DNA of 64,000 nt from Acidobacteriota bacterium (GTDB lineage Bacteria > Actinomycetota > Actinomycetes > Actinomycetales > Microbacteriaceae). Under the pieces are notes generated by a model. That model worked only from the letters and a program-made list of their open reading frames with translations, did no database searches and was not told the origin of the DNA. Positions 47,261 to 56,701 of this stretch are shown here, in pieces; position 1 is the first letter of the stretch, and every line of letters starts with the position of its first letter. The stretch is from positions 1 to 64,000 of the forward strand of contig JABBOD010000006.1 in NCBI GenBank assembly GCA_019351995.1, written 5' to 3'. The translations under genes were made by a program, and so were the position numbers.

Positions 47261-47722
47261 ATGCCGGTCTATCGCCCCGCCTCCCCCGCTGACGACGACG
47301 CCCACCAACTGCTGAGCGACTACTTCGGAATGCGCACCGACACGTTCCCCGATGGCCTCGGCGCCTACCACACGGTCTTCCCGGACCCGGCCCGCTTCGC
47401 GCCACCCGCTGGGGTCTTCCTCGTGGTCGACGACGAACTCGGACCGGTCGGCTGCGGCGGCATCAGGATGCTCGCGCCCGACCGCGCCGAGGTCAAGCAC
47501 CTGTATCTGCGAGATCGCGCACGCGGCAAAGGGTGGGGCCGCGAACTCCTCGCGGAGCTCGAGGCCCGAGCCGTCGGGCTCGGCGCCCGCGAGATCGTGC
47601 TCGACACGAACGCGAGCCTCGAAGCCGCCCAGGGCCTCTATCGGACGACCGGCTACGTCGACATCGAGCCGTACAACGACAACCCGAACGCGACGAACTG
47701 GTTTCTGAAACAGCTGCGGTAG
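47261..47722 (+). CDS. GNAT family N-acetyltransferase
   Basis: A 153-residue single-domain acetyltransferase. Motif A is VKHLYLRDRARGKGWGRELLAELE and motif B is EAAQGLYRTTGYVDIEPYND. The substrate is unknown; the sequence resembles small GNAT proteins acting on amino acids or small metabolites. TAGCCT lies six bases upstream of the ATG. It is divergent from dapB and convergent with the phosphatase. Confidence 0.85.
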   Translation: MPVYRPASPADDDAHQLLSDYFGMRTDTFPDGLGAYHTVFPDPARFAPPAGVFLVVDDELGPVGCGGIRMLAPDRAEVKHLYLRDRARGKGWGRELLAELEARAVGLGAREIVLDTNASLEAAQGLYRTTGYVDIEPYNDNPNATNWFLKQLR

Positions 47723-47736
47723 CCGGTCGGGAAAGG

Positions 47737-48339
47737 TCAGTACGGCTGTGCGTCCGGCAGGCCGGTACGCAGCTCGGCGGGGAGGTGGCCGAGGTCGTTG
47801 TGCACGACGAGCACCGGCGGCTTCGCGGATCGCACCCGGATGATCGTGAGGCCGCAGTTGGCCTGATTCACTCCGAGCCAGCGCCAGTCTGCCGCGCCGA
47901 AGGCCTCGCGCACAAACCAGCCGATCACGAAGTTGTGCGTGATCAGGAGCTCGTGACTGTCGCCGCGTGACGGCGTCATCCATTCGGCCGTCGCATCCGC
48001 CATCTGGGCGCGACCCGCATCGATCTCCGCCTCGGTGATCCCGCCGAAGAACGGCTCGAAGGCGTGCGGCATGTCCACGCCGGGGCCGGAGGGGACGCAG
48101 TCCATCAGCAGGGCGGAGGGCTGTGGCTCGAGCGCGGGTGCGCGCTCGGTCATGATGCGAGCGGTTTCCTGTGCGCGCTGCAGCGGCGATGTCCACGCGC
48201 CGGTGAACGGGATGCCGCCCAACCGCTCCGCGATCGCGACGGCCTGCCGCACCCCCCGCGCACTCAGGGGACCGTCATCAACACCGTACTCGGCGTCCTG
48301 CTGCTCGCCGTGGCGCACCAGATAGAGGTACCGGGACAT
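47737..48339 (-). CDS. Histidine phosphatase family protein
   Basis: Phosphoglycerate mutase-like phosphatase of 200 residues. The catalytic RHG motif is in YLYLVRHGEQQ near the N-terminus; second-half residues lie in the HELLITHNFVIGWF region with the conserved histidine. The substrate is not predictable. Its ATG overlaps the M16 peptidase stop by one base (TGATG), indicating cotranscription. Confidence 0.88.
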   Translation of the reverse strand: MSRYLYLVRHGEQQDAEYGVDDGPLSARGVRQAVAIAERLGGIPFTGAWTSPLQRAQETARIMTERAPALEPQPSALLMDCVPSGPGVDMPHAFEPFFGGITEAEIDAGRAQMADATAEWMTPSRGDSHELLITHNFVIGWFVREAFGAADWRWLGVNQANCGLTIIRVRSAKPPVLVVHNDLGHLPAELRTGLPDAQPY

Positions 48340-49721
48340 CAGGCCGCAGCCGGTGTGTCGCCGGAGCGAGCCACCCCGTCGAACGTGGACTCGTCGACCG
48401 CACCGACGGCGGCGACCGAGAGGGGGCGGGCGACCAGTTCCTGAGCGAGTTCCTGCACCTGTGCGGTGGTGACGCCGCCGAGGCGACGAAGGGTTTCGTC
48501 GAGGTCCGAGAACTCGCCGAAAGTGAGTTCGCTGCGACCCAGGCGCGTCATGCGCGCGTCGGAGTCCTCGAGGGCGAGTGCTGCCCCCCCACCGAGCTGG
48601 CCCTGCGCCCGCGCCAGTTCCTCGTCGGTGATGCCATCAGCTGCCAGGCGCCGGAACTCACCGAGCATCAGCTCCGCGACGTCCGCGGTCTTCTGCGGTG
48701 AGCATCCCGCATACAGCCCCATGAGACCGGCATCGGAGTAGCCGGCAGCGAAGGAATAGACCGAATACGCGAGGCCGCGCCGCTCTCGCACCTCCTGGAA
48801 GAGTCGAGACGACATCCCGCCGCCGAGCACCGAGTTGAGCACGGTCACCGCGGCACGGCGGTCGTCGGAGGCCGCAAGCCCCGGAACTCCGAGCAGAAGG
48901 TTGACCTGCTCGGTCGGTCGGTCGACGATCGTCAGTGCGCTGCCTCGTGCGAGCTCGCCGCCGCCGCCCCCGAGCACTCCGGGGGCGTGGCGGCGATCAA
49001 CGGGAACGCCTTCGATGCCGAGATCCCAGCCAGCGGTCTCCAGCGCCCGGGTGATCCCCGCAACCAGCGCGTCGTGGTCGACGGCGCCGGCGACCGTCAC
49101 GACCAGATCCTGTGGCCGATAGTTGGCACGGTAGTGCTCCCAGACGGCGTCACGGCCGACGGCACCGATCGAGGCAGGGCTGCCGCCGATCGGCCGGCCG
49201 AGTGGATGCGCGCCGAAGACCGCCTCGAAGAAGCGTTCGCTCACGACGTCCGATGGATCGTCGTCGGCCATCGCGAGCTCTTCGAGGATCACGCCGCGCT
49301 CGCTCTCGAACTCCTCGGAGTCGATCACCGATGAGGTGAACATGTCGGCGAGCACGGCAACCGCCATGGGGAGGTCCTGATCGCGCACCTTCGCGTAATA
49401 ACAGGTGTATTCCTTGGCGGTCATGGCGTTGTGCTCGCCACCGACCTCGTCGAAAGACACCGCGATCTGCAGAGCCGACCGCGTTGGCGTCCCCTTGAAC
49501 AGGAGGTGTTCGAGGAAGTGTGTCGAGCCGTAGGTCACCGGCTCCTCGTCACGGGAGCCCACCGCGACCCAGAAGCCGACGGTGGCGCTCTGCGCCCCTG
49601 GCATCTGCTCGCTGAGGATCCGCACCCCGCTGGGAAGCACACTGCGCCGTACGAGCGATCCCCCGGATGCGGTGAGCCGAAGCTCGCCCAGGTCGAGCGG
49701 AAAGGTGACCGAGCCGTTCAT
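48339..49721 (-). CDS. M16 family zinc metallopeptidase (pitrilysin/MPP type)
   Basis: A 460-residue peptidase with the inverted zinc motif H68-FLE71-H72 and the downstream glutamate in ELAMADDDP-type context, plus the C-terminal half RRGLAYSVYSF. In many actinobacteria this gene directly follows pnp; here about 3 kb intervenes. TAGGCT lies seven bases before the ATG. Its natural substrate is unknown. Confidence 0.92.
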   Translation of the reverse strand: MNGSVTFPLDLGELRLTASGGSLVRRSVLPSGVRILSEQMPGAQSATVGFWVAVGSRDEEPVTYGSTHFLEHLLFKGTPTRSALQIAVSFDEVGGEHNAMTAKEYTCYYAKVRDQDLPMAVAVLADMFTSSVIDSEEFESERGVILEELAMADDDPSDVVSERFFEAVFGAHPLGRPIGGSPASIGAVGRDAVWEHYRANYRPQDLVVTVAGAVDHDALVAGITRALETAGWDLGIEGVPVDRRHAPGVLGGGGGELARGSALTIVDRPTEQVNLLLGVPGLAASDDRRAAVTVLNSVLGGGMSSRLFQEVRERRGLAYSVYSFAAGYSDAGLMGLYAGCSPQKTADVAELMLGEFRRLAADGITDEELARAQGQLGGGAALALEDSDARMTRLGRSELTFGEFSDLDETLRRLGGVTTAQVQELAQELVARPLSVAAVGAVDESTFDGVARSGDTPAAA

Positions 49722-50044
49722 CGCGTTGAGCCTACGTCATCTGATCGCGGCAGAGCCCGAGATTGCCGCCGAACGCGGCGACACCCATATTGGGGTACAG
49801 GAAATTGATGACGACAGACAAGTCTGTCTGTCCTCACCTGTTATGCTCGCCACACGGAAAGCGATTCGGAACCCTAGCCGAAGCTGCTTCCCCGGTGAGA
49901 TGTGTTCAACATCTCGCAGCGTCGACGATCGCGCGCGATCGGATGGCGTCGCAGTTTTGTGTGCTACCCGAACCGCACCCGTGCAGCCGTGGCCGTTTCC
50001 CCCGAGCGGTCACGGCGCGGCTGCTTCATCACTTTGAGGACCCG
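49722..50044. other. Divergent regulatory region between the M16 peptidase and tetR
   Basis: No gene is apparent in these 323 bases. They hold the -10 element of the M16 gene, a palindromic candidate operator (49813-49828), a TATGCT hexamer at 49842-49847 that may be the tetR -10 element, and a perfect 7-bp hairpin GAGATGT/ACATCTC at 49897-49915. The implied tetR leader is about 190 bases. Confidence 0.55.
49813..49828. promoter_or_regulatory. Candidate TetR operator
   Basis: GACAGAC and GTCTGTC are perfect inverted arms separated by AA. Size, symmetry and location just upstream of a probable tetR promoter fit an autoregulatory TetR-family operator. Confidence 0.6.
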
Positions 50045-50647
50045 ATGACCATCATGATCGAGATCGAGCGCCCGGCCCGCCTCGCCGGTCTTGCGCCCGC
50101 CAAACTGCGCATCCTCGAGACCGCCGACCTGCTGTTCTACGACGAGGGGATCCGCGCGGTCGGTGTCGACCGGCTCATCAGCTCCTCCAGTGTGACGAAG
50201 GCGACCTTCTACAAGCACTACGGCTCCAAAGATCGGCTGATCGGGGACTACGTCGACTACCGTCATCGCTGCGCCGCCGAGGAGCTCGCTGATCTTGTCG
50301 AGGCGCACATCGAGCCGGAGGCCGTGCTTCGCGCACTGCAGGAGTCGATCGCCACCCAGATCTCGTCACCGGAGTTCCGCGGCTGCGCGTTCATCAACGC
50401 CGCGGCCGAGTTCTCGGACCCGATGCATCCGGTGCGCCGTTCGGTCGTCGCGCACCGTGAGTGGTTCGTCGGCGTGCTCGAGCAGTTGCTGCGCGCCATG
50501 GGCCACCCGCTCGCGGGCGACGCTGCCGATGACCTGGTCCTGGCGCGTGACGGCGCGATGACGGGCGGCTACGCCGGCGATCCGATCGCGGCCAGCACCG
50601 CCCTCGCCCGAGCATTCGATCGGGTCATCTCCGGCGCTCGTCTCTAG
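50045..50647 (+). CDS. TetR/AcrR family transcriptional regulator
   Basis: A 200-residue regulator. The DNA-binding HTH is at about 36-62 (IRAVGVDRLISSSSVTKATFYKHYGSK), followed by an all-helical ligand domain. GAGGACCCG precedes the ATG at 50045, which supports this start over longer in-frame options. The likely operator is in its own upstream region. Its targets could include itself, the small membrane protein or the aldo-keto reductase downstream; the inducer is unknown. Confidence 0.88.
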   Translation: MTIMIEIERPARLAGLAPAKLRILETADLLFYDEGIRAVGVDRLISSSSVTKATFYKHYGSKDRLIGDYVDYRHRCAAEELADLVEAHIEPEAVLRALQESIATQISSPEFRGCAFINAAAEFSDPMHPVRRSVVAHREWFVGVLEQLLRAMGHPLAGDAADDLVLARDGAMTGGYAGDPIAASTALARAFDRVISGARL

Positions 50648-50760
50648 CGGTCCGCACGGTCGCCGAGCCGCTGATCCCGAAACTGACAGTCAGCTGGGTG
50701 TAGACCGAACATCTCGTCACGCGTGACATGGTGTGGTCGGCGCCGCACTTGCGCGGTGCC

Positions 50761-50778
50761 CCGAGACCCGGGTCTCGG
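50761..50778. repeat. Perfect 18-bp palindrome downstream of tetR
   Basis: CCGAGACCCGGGTCTCGG is its own reverse complement. It lies 114 bases past the tetR stop and 23 bases before the small membrane protein. It may be an operator or part of a terminator; no U-run follows. Confidence 0.7.
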
Positions 50779-50800
50779 ATGCCGGAAGGTCAGGCCCACG

Positions 50801-51124
50801 ATGCCCTTGCTCCCCATCCTCCTCTTCGCCGCCGCCGCACTGGCTGTCATCGATGGGGTGATCCGCGTACGCGGACGCGGAACCCCCCTCCTCGCTGTCA
50901 TCGAGATCATCGTGGCCGGACTCGTGATCGTCACCTTCTTCACGAGCATTCCGGTGGCCATCATCACGCTCGTCATCGTCATGGGCATCGTCCTGGTGCT
51001 TCAACTGGTGCTTCGCGGATCGACGAGGCGCGTCGGCGTCTCGCTCACGGTCATCTCCCTGATCCTGACGGCGATCTACCTGGTGCTCGCGCTGAACTGG
51101 ATCCACGTCCCCGGATTCAACTGA
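50801..51124 (+). CDS. Small membrane protein, unknown function
   Basis: A 107-residue protein that is almost entirely hydrophobic, with four predicted segments (about 3-18, 30-48, 50-67 and 78-98) separated by short Arg-containing loops (RVRGRG and RGSTRR). I recognise no family. The ATG at 50801 is chosen because hydrophobicity starts there and GGAAGG lies upstream; the frame is open further 5' but reads through the palindrome. It converges on the aldo-keto reductase. Confidence 0.68.
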   Translation: MPLLPILLFAAAALAVIDGVIRVRGRGTPLLAVIEIIVAGLVIVTFFTSIPVAIITLVIVMGIVLVLQLVLRGSTRRVGVSLTVISLILTAIYLVLALNWIHVPGFN

Positions 51125-51151
51125 TTCCGGCGGCGGGGCGGGCCGACTCGC

Positions 51152-52216
51152 TCAGCGCCGCGGTTCGCTCGCGCGGTCGAGTGTCGTCAGTTCGTGCCGG
51201 GTGAGGCGCACGCTCGGTGCCGCCGCCAGATCGAACACCTGATCGGCGGTACTGGCGGAGGCAACCGGTGCCACGACATTGGGCTTGCTCAGCAGCCACG
51301 CGAGCGCGATGGTCGCCATGCTGGCGTCGTGGGCGGTCGCGACCTCATCGAGCGCCGCCAGCACCTTCAGGCCTCGTCGGGTGAAGTACCTCGCCATCTC
51401 TGCGCCACGCGCCGACCGAGCCAGATCGGCTTTCGTGCGGTAGCGGCCCGAGAGGAATCCGCTCGCCATCGCAAAACGCGGCATGACACCGAGACCGACG
51501 CGATCCGCGACGTGCTCGAGGTCGCCCTCGTACTCGCGGCGCTCGACCAGGTTGTAGAGGTTCTGCAGCGCGACCATGGGCGCGACGCCGAGCTGCGCTG
51601 ACGCGATCCTCGCCTCGAAGAGGCGGTTTCCGGTGTGGTCGGACGCGCCGAAGGCGATGACCTTCCCGGCCCGGATCAATTCGTCGACGGCGAGCAGCGT
51701 TTCTTCGAAGGCAACCTCCGGGTCATCGAGATGCAGGTACAGCAGCTCAATCCGGTCGGTCCGCAGGCGACGCAGCGAATCGTCGACCGCCGCAGCGATA
51801 GCGCGGGCACGCACACCCGGATGCTCCGCACTTTTCCCGACTTTGGTTGCGATGACCATGTCGTCGCGATTCTGGCGCGACCGAAGCCAGTTGCCGATCA
51901 TGAGTTCGCTCCGCCCACTCGAGTACGAGTCGGCGGTATCGATGAAGTTGCCGCCGAGGGCGGCGTAGCTGTCGAGGATCGCATCGGTGGCGGCGTCGTC
52001 TGTCTTCCAGCCGAAGACCTTGCCGCTGATGGCGAGCGGGAAGACACGCAGGTCCGACAGCCCAACCCGGCGGCGTGGTGGCGAGCCGGCACCGATGATG
52101 GCGGCTGTCTCCCCCGTCGTGGGAACAGGGATCACGCTGGTCGGGACAGAGAGCACGGATGCCGTGGGCACCGGACCAGTGCGCACAGCGCGCATGCCCT
52201 CGGCCATCCCGTCCAT
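51152..52216 (-). CDS. Aldo/keto reductase
   Basis: NADPH-dependent (beta/alpha)8 oxidoreductase of 354 residues. The catalytic tetrad is visible: Asp and Tyr in FIDTADSYSSGRSE, Lys in MVIATKVGKS and His in LLYLHLDDP. The first 45 residues are a Ser/Thr/Pro-rich extension not usual for the family, so translation may begin later, close to VGLSDLRVFPLAISG. The substrate is unknown. It sits in the segment separating pnp from the M16 gene. Confidence 0.88.
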   Translation of the reverse strand: MDGMAEGMRAVRTGPVPTASVLSVPTSVIPVPTTGETAAIIGAGSPPRRRVGLSDLRVFPLAISGKVFGWKTDDAATDAILDSYAALGGNFIDTADSYSSGRSELMIGNWLRSRQNRDDMVIATKVGKSAEHPGVRARAIAAAVDDSLRRLRTDRIELLYLHLDDPEVAFEETLLAVDELIRAGKVIAFGASDHTGNRLFEARIASAQLGVAPMVALQNLYNLVERREYEGDLEHVADRVGLGVMPRFAMASGFLSGRYRTKADLARSARGAEMARYFTRRGLKVLAALDEVATAHDASMATIALAWLLSKPNVVAPVASASTADQVFDLAAAPSVRLTRHELTTLDRASEPRR

Positions 52217-52705
52217 CGTCTCCGCCTCTCACCACCTGCTCGCATGGAGCTCTCGCTGCCCTGACGGCCGGCGGGGGTCTGGCGCGTCGTGGTGGTGCGA
52301 GAGTAGCCCGCTGACACGAAGTATTCGGAGCGCGCCGCCGAATCGTTATGAATCGTGAGATTGCGCGAAAGGCAGCGTCCGCGCCGAACCGTGTGACCGC
52401 TGTCCGAACACTCAGCAAACACGGGGCAGACACACCTGGTGTGCCCGGACTGACGGTCGTACCGTGTGTTCGTGGGGATGCTCCGGCATCCGGGCGAGGT
52501 CGTCCACAGCGAACGGCCTTACCGGTCACACGTCGCCCGAACGGCGGCACAGAAGGGTCTCGGCCTCGCTCTCGATCCGGGTGCGGGGCCGACCCTTCGT
52601 CCAGCTTTTCAGCCCTGAACGCGGTGGATGCCCGTCCCCACCTGTGCGGGAACGGGCATCCTGGGATCGCGACGCGGGCCAGGCCCGCTGCTCGATCAGC
52701 GAAGG
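52217..52705. other. Gene-free region upstream of the aldo-keto reductase
   Basis: These 489 bases show no convincing coding sequence on either strand. They contain the pnp terminator hairpin (52626-52661) and a near-palindrome CACACC-T-GGTGTG (52431-52443). The aldo-keto reductase promoter should be here but I could not place it. Confidence 0.6.
52626..52661 (-). terminator. Terminator hairpin of pnp
   Basis: Arms GGATGCCCGT and ACGGGCATCC pair perfectly over 10 bases around a 16-base GC-rich loop. It starts 45 bases past the pnp stop. Confidence 0.78.
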
Positions 52706-54970
52706 TTACGCGTCGACCTGCTCGCTCTCGGGCGCCACGTCGGCGTCCGTCGCGTCGGCCTCGTCGACCACCGGGGCGAGCGAGAGCTTTCCGCGGTCAT
52801 CGATCTTGGTGATCTCCACCTGGATCTTCTGGCCGACCACGAGCACGTCCTCGACGTTCTCGACACGCTTGCCCCCGGCGAGCTTGCGGACCTCGCTGAT
52901 GTGCAGCAGGCCGTCCTTGCCGGGCATGAGCGAGACGAACGCGCCGAACGCGGCGAGCTTGACGACGGTTCCGAGGAACCGCTCGCCCACCTCCGGGTTC
53001 AGCGGGTTGCCGATCGCCAGCACCTGCGCGCGCGCGGCCTCCGCGGAGGGTCCGTCGACAGCGCCGATGTAGACGGTGCCGTCCTCCTCGATGGAGATGT
53101 CGGCGCCCGTCTCGTCCTGGATGGCGTTGATCGTCTTGCCCTTCGGGCCGATCAGCTCGCCGATCTTGTCGGTCGGGATCTGGACACTGATCACGCGGGG
53201 AGCGGTCGGTGCCATCTCGTCGGGTCCATCGATCGCCTGGTTGATGACCGCGAGGATCGCCGTGCGGGCCTCCTTGGCCTGCTTCAGCGCGCCAGCAAGC
53301 ACCGAGGACGGGAGGCCGGCGAGCTTGGTGTCGAGCTGGATGGCGGTGACGAAGTCGCTCGTTCCGGCGACCTTGAAGTCCATGTCGCCCAGCGCGTCCT
53401 CGGCACCCAGGATGTCGGTGAGGGCGGCGTAGCGCGTCTCACCATCCACCTCGTCCGAGATGAGGCCCATCGCGATGCCCGCAACCGGGGCGCGCAGCGG
53501 CACACCGGCGTTCAGCAGCGACAGGGTCGAGGCGCAGACGGAGCCCATCGACGTCGAGCCGTTGGAGCCGAGAGCCTCTGACACCTGGCGGATCGCGTAC
53601 GGGAACTCCTCGCGCGGCGGCAGCACCGGCACGAGGGCGCGCTCGGCGAGGAAGCCGTGCCCGATCTCGCGACGCTTCGGCGATCCGACGCGGCCGGTCT
53701 CACCGGTCGAGTACGGCGGGAAGTTGTAGTGGTGCAGATAGCGCTTCTTCGTGACAGGAGCCAGCGAGTCGATCTGCTGCTCCATCTTCAGCATGTTCAG
53801 CGTGGTGACACCGAGGATCTGGGTCTCGCCGCGCTGGAAGATCGCCGAACCGTGCACGCGCGGGATGACCTGCACCTCGGCGTCGAGCGCCCGGATGTCG
53901 GTCAGGCCGCGGCCATCGATGCGGATGCCTTCGGTCAGCACGCGAGCGCGCATGACCTTCTTGGAGACGGACTTGTATGCAGCCGAGACCTCACCGTTCG
54001 CGGAGGACGGAAGGCGCTCGGCCTCGACCTCGGCGGCGATGTGGCCCTTGACGCGGTCCTTGAGCGCGTCGTCGGCGTTCTGACGCTCGATCTTGTCGGC
54101 GATCTGGTAGACGCCCTTCAGCTCGTCGTACGCGAGACCGGCGACGGCGTCGTAAGTTGCCTGCTGGTACGGCGGGAAGAGCGGGAACTCCTGGATCGCC
54201 TTGGCCGCCTGGTCGGCGATCGACTGCTGCGCCTTGATGAGCTGCTTCAGGAACGGCTTGGAGGCCTCGAGACCCTGCGCGACGACGGACTCGTCGGGCT
54301 TGGTCGCGCCGGAACGGATCAGCTCCCAGCTGCCTTCGGTCGCTTCGGCCTCGACCATCATGATCGCGACATCCTCGTTGCCGTCTTTGTCCGTGATGAG
54401 GCGGCCCGCGACGGTGAGGTCGAAAACGGCTTCGGCGAGCTGGCTGAACTTCGGGAAGGCCACCCACTGATCGCCGATCAGGGCGAGACGGATGCCGGCG
54501 ACCGGCCCGTAGAACGGGAGACCGGAGATCTGCGTCGACAGGCTGGCCGCGTTGATGGCCAGTGCGTCGTAGAACTCGTCGGGCGCGATGCTGAGCACCG
54601 TGATGACGATCTGCACCTCGTTGCGCAGACCCTCGACGAAGGTCGGGCGCAGCGGCCGGTCGATCAGACGGCAGACCAGGATCGCCTCGGTCGATGGGCG
54701 GCCCTCACGACGGAAGAACGAGCCGGGGATCTTGCCTGCTGCGTACGAACGCTCTTCGACGTCCACCGTCAGGGGGAAGAAGTCGAAGCCGTCACGCGGG
54801 TGCTTGCCGGCGCTGGTGGCGCTGAGAAGCATGGTGTCTTCATCCAGGTACGCGGCGACCGCACCCTGAGCTTGCTGCGCGAGACGACCGGTTTCGAACC
54901 GGACGGTGCGCGTGCCGAACTTGCCGTTATCCAAAACGGCTTCGGCGAACTTGATTTCGGGACCCTCCAC
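52706..54970 (-). CDS. pnp: Polynucleotide phosphorylase (GpsI/PNPase)
   Basis: Phosphorolytic 3'-5' exoribonuclease and RNA 3'-tailing enzyme. Two RNase PH domains (about 15-150 and 340-560, the latter with IFQRGETQ and [10 protein letters not shown]), a KH domain ([20 protein letters not shown]) and an S1 domain ([29 protein letters not shown]) are in order. The GTG at 54968-54970 is chosen because AAGGAGA lies upstream and the family start [12 protein letters not shown] follows; this gives 754 residues. rpsO, the usual upstream neighbour, is not adjacent. Confidence 0.96.
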   Translation of the reverse strand: MEGPEIKFAEAVLDNGKFGTRTVRFETGRLAQQAQGAVAAYLDEDTMLLSATSAGKHPRDGFDFFPLTVDVEERSYAAGKIPGSFFRREGRPSTEAILVCRLIDRPLRPTFVEGLRNEVQIVITVLSIAPDEFYDALAINAASLSTQISGLPFYGPVAGIRLALIGDQWVAFPKFSQLAEAVFDLTVAGRLITDKDGNEDVAIMMVEAEATEGSWELIRSGATKPDESVVAQGLEASKPFLKQLIKAQQSIADQAAKAIQEFPLFPPYQQATYDAVAGLAYDELKGVYQIADKIERQNADDALKDRVKGHIAAEVEAERLPSSANGEVSAAYKSVSKKVMRARVLTEGIRIDGRGLTDIRALDAEVQVIPRVHGSAIFQRGETQILGVTTLNMLKMEQQIDSLAPVTKKRYLHHYNFPPYSTGETGRVGSPKRREIGHGFLAERALVPVLPPREEFPYAIRQVSEALGSNGSTSMGSVCASTLSLLNAGVPLRAPVAGIAMGLISDEVDGETRYAALTDILGAEDALGDMDFKVAGTSDFVTAIQLDTKLAGLPSSVLAGALKQAKEARTAILAVINQAIDGPDEMAPTAPRVISVQIPTDKIGELIGPKGKTINAIQDETGADISIEEDGTVYIGAVDGPSAEAARAQVLAIGNPLNPEVGERFLGTVVKLAAFGAFVSLMPGKDGLLHISEVRKLAGGKRVENVEDVLVVGQKIQVEITKIDDRGKLSLAPVVDEADATDADVAPESEQVDA

Positions 54971-55251
54971 GAGGTGTCTCTCCTTTTGTTGGCTGGCGAC
55001 CATTCGGGTCGCCGACAGACGAAGGAGCAGGAGCGGGCAGGAAGAACGACGACGCAAAGAAGCATGAAGAACTGTGCGGTCGCGCCGGTTGTCTGCTCTG
55101 GTCAACAGTAGAAGTGCGCCGATTTCGAGTCAGTGCTCGATTCGGAAGACCACCACCGGTGACCAGCTTCGTGCCGGCCTGCTCCGGATGCCGCGGAATC
55201 GCGACGTTGCGATGGTATCAGTACGGCCCGCGAACGGGCCAGACCGCCGCA

Positions 55252-55941
55252 TCACGGCGTGGTGGCCGCCGTCGTCAGCGCGGCGATGTCGCCCGCGATC
55301 GCATTCGGAAAGGCCGGACACGCGTCCGTCAACGCGTACCAGGCGGTGCGCGTGGGAACGATCACGTCGTCATACGCGCTCCACGGGTCGCCGGCCCGCA
55401 GCCGGTTCTCGAAGCGCTCCCTGCTGGGCAGCTTCGCCACCGTCTGACCGTGTTCGAGCAGGCAGCGCCGCAGCACCGTGAGGTCGTAGGCGTACAACGC
55501 GGCACGATCGCGCGGTGGAACCTGCATGATGCGGACGTCAACGGGGACGGTCGCGAGGCAGCTGTCGACCAGCACCAGAACGGCAGCACTCGTGAAATCG
55601 ACCGCACGCGGGCTGGCCCCGTTGATCCCGACGGTGCCGCCCGGGTAGCCGTCCAGGTGACGGGCGAGCGGATCCGGCGTGTATGTCACCGCGCCCCCAC
55701 TCGCCCTGACGATGCAGTCCCGAATCGCCGGACCCGCCTGGCTCGGCGTCCAGAGCTGAACCCAGGAGCCGGAGTTGATCGGGATCCCGTCGCGCTGTGC
55801 GGTCGCCTGCGCCACGAAGACGGCCGCCCGCTCCACCTGGTCAGGTGCGCGGCGCGGCGCGGTCTCGTCGGCAACACACCCGGCGAGGAGCGAGAGCAGC
55901 GCGACGGCGGCGGTCGCCACCAGCCCGCGAACCATCCTCAT
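55252..55941 (-). CDS. Putative lipoprotein, paralogue 1 of a three-member family
   Basis: A 229-residue exported lipoprotein with lipobox SLLAGC (C21). The mature part contains WVQLWT, four spaced cysteines (RDCI, DSCL, RRCL, DACP), YAYDLTVLRRCLLEHG and PWSAYDDVIVPTRTAWYALTDACPAFP. The same landmarks recur in the genes at 61136 and 61780, but I do not recognise the family. It lies downstream of the anti-sigma gene on the same strand after 55 bases and could be the last gene of that operon. Confidence 0.75.
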   Translation of the reverse strand: MRMVRGLVATAAVALLSLLAGCVADETAPRRAPDQVERAAVFVAQATAQRDGIPINSGSWVQLWTPSQAGPAIRDCIVRASGGAVTYTPDPLARHLDGYPGGTVGINGASPRAVDFTSAAVLVLVDSCLATVPVDVRIMQVPPRDRAALYAYDLTVLRRCLLEHGQTVAKLPSRERFENRLRAGDPWSAYDDVIVPTRTAWYALTDACPAFPNAIAGDIAALTTAATTP

Positions 55942-55996
55942 CGTGCGAGCGTGTCACAGCTCACGTTCTCGGGCGATGACTATCCGCGGGCAGGTA

Positions 55997-56701
55997 TCAG
56001 GACAGCTGCCCGCGCACGATCGAGTTGCTGGAGTGGGCCGGGTTGCCGTCCAAAGGCTCCGACGAGATATCGACGACGTCGTACTGGCTCAGATTGATGC
56101 CTGCCGGGATGCTGAAGGTGCCAGACCCGTCTCTCAGGACTCCCAAGCTGACCAGGTGTTTGGCGTCCGAGGTCATCAACCACACTTCGTCGAAGCCGCT
56201 CCCGTGCTCAGGGGAGCTCAAGGACACCTGCACGACGAGCGTTCCATCCGCGCTCTTCTCGACGCGTGCCTCACCGGTCGACCCCTTCCACTCCGGGAAG
56301 GCACTGAGCTTCGCCGAAGCCAGCACTCTCGCCGCTGTCGGCTGCAGCAGCTGCCAACTGGCGAGCCCTCCAACGACGAGCATCGTGGCCACCGACGCGG
56401 CGACGACGACCGGGATCCAACGACGACGACGACGCGCTCGACCACGGAGTGCGATGATCGGCGTCTCGGTGGGAGCCTCCGAGGCGATGCCCAACTCTTC
56501 GGTCACCCGCGCCCAGACTCGAGCATTCGGGGTGAACAGTTCCCCCGCACCGAGCGTGGAGCGACCGAGGGTCGCCGCGTGACTCAGGTGAGCGAGTTCG
56601 ACCCTGCAATCCGGGCACCCCGCCAGGTGGTCGAGGACGTCGACGTCGGAGATCTGCTCCCCCATCGCGATCAGCGCGAGGAGCTCAGGGTCGGCGTGCA
56701 T
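55997..56701 (-). CDS. RskA-like anti-sigma factor
   Basis: A 234-residue membrane-spanning anti-sigma factor. The cytoplasmic part has a zinc-binding H25-x3-C29-x2-C32 motif (DHLAGCPDCRVEL), one membrane segment at about 95-116, and an extracytoplasmic RskA domain (about 120-234, with SSPEHGSGFDEVWLMTSD and FSIPAGINLSQYDVVDIS). Its start overlaps the sigma gene by 17 bases. By analogy with RskA it holds the sigma factor until proteolysis on an envelope signal. Confidence 0.9.
   Translation of the reverse strand: MHADPELLALIAMGEQISDVDVLDHLAGCPDCRVELAHLSHAATLGRSTLGAGELFTPNARVWARVTEELGIASEAPTETPIIALRGRARRRRRWIPVVVAASVATMLVVGGLASWQLLQPTAARVLASAKLSAFPEWKGSTGEARVEKSADGTLVVQVSLSSPEHGSGFDEVWLMTSDAKHLVSLGVLRDGSGTFSIPAGINLSQYDVVDISSEPLDGNPAHSSNSIVRGQLS

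Noticed and set aside
52626-52661. Hairpin resembling a type I CRISPR repeat
   Set aside because: Only one copy is present and no spacers or cas genes are nearby; its position fits a pnp terminator.
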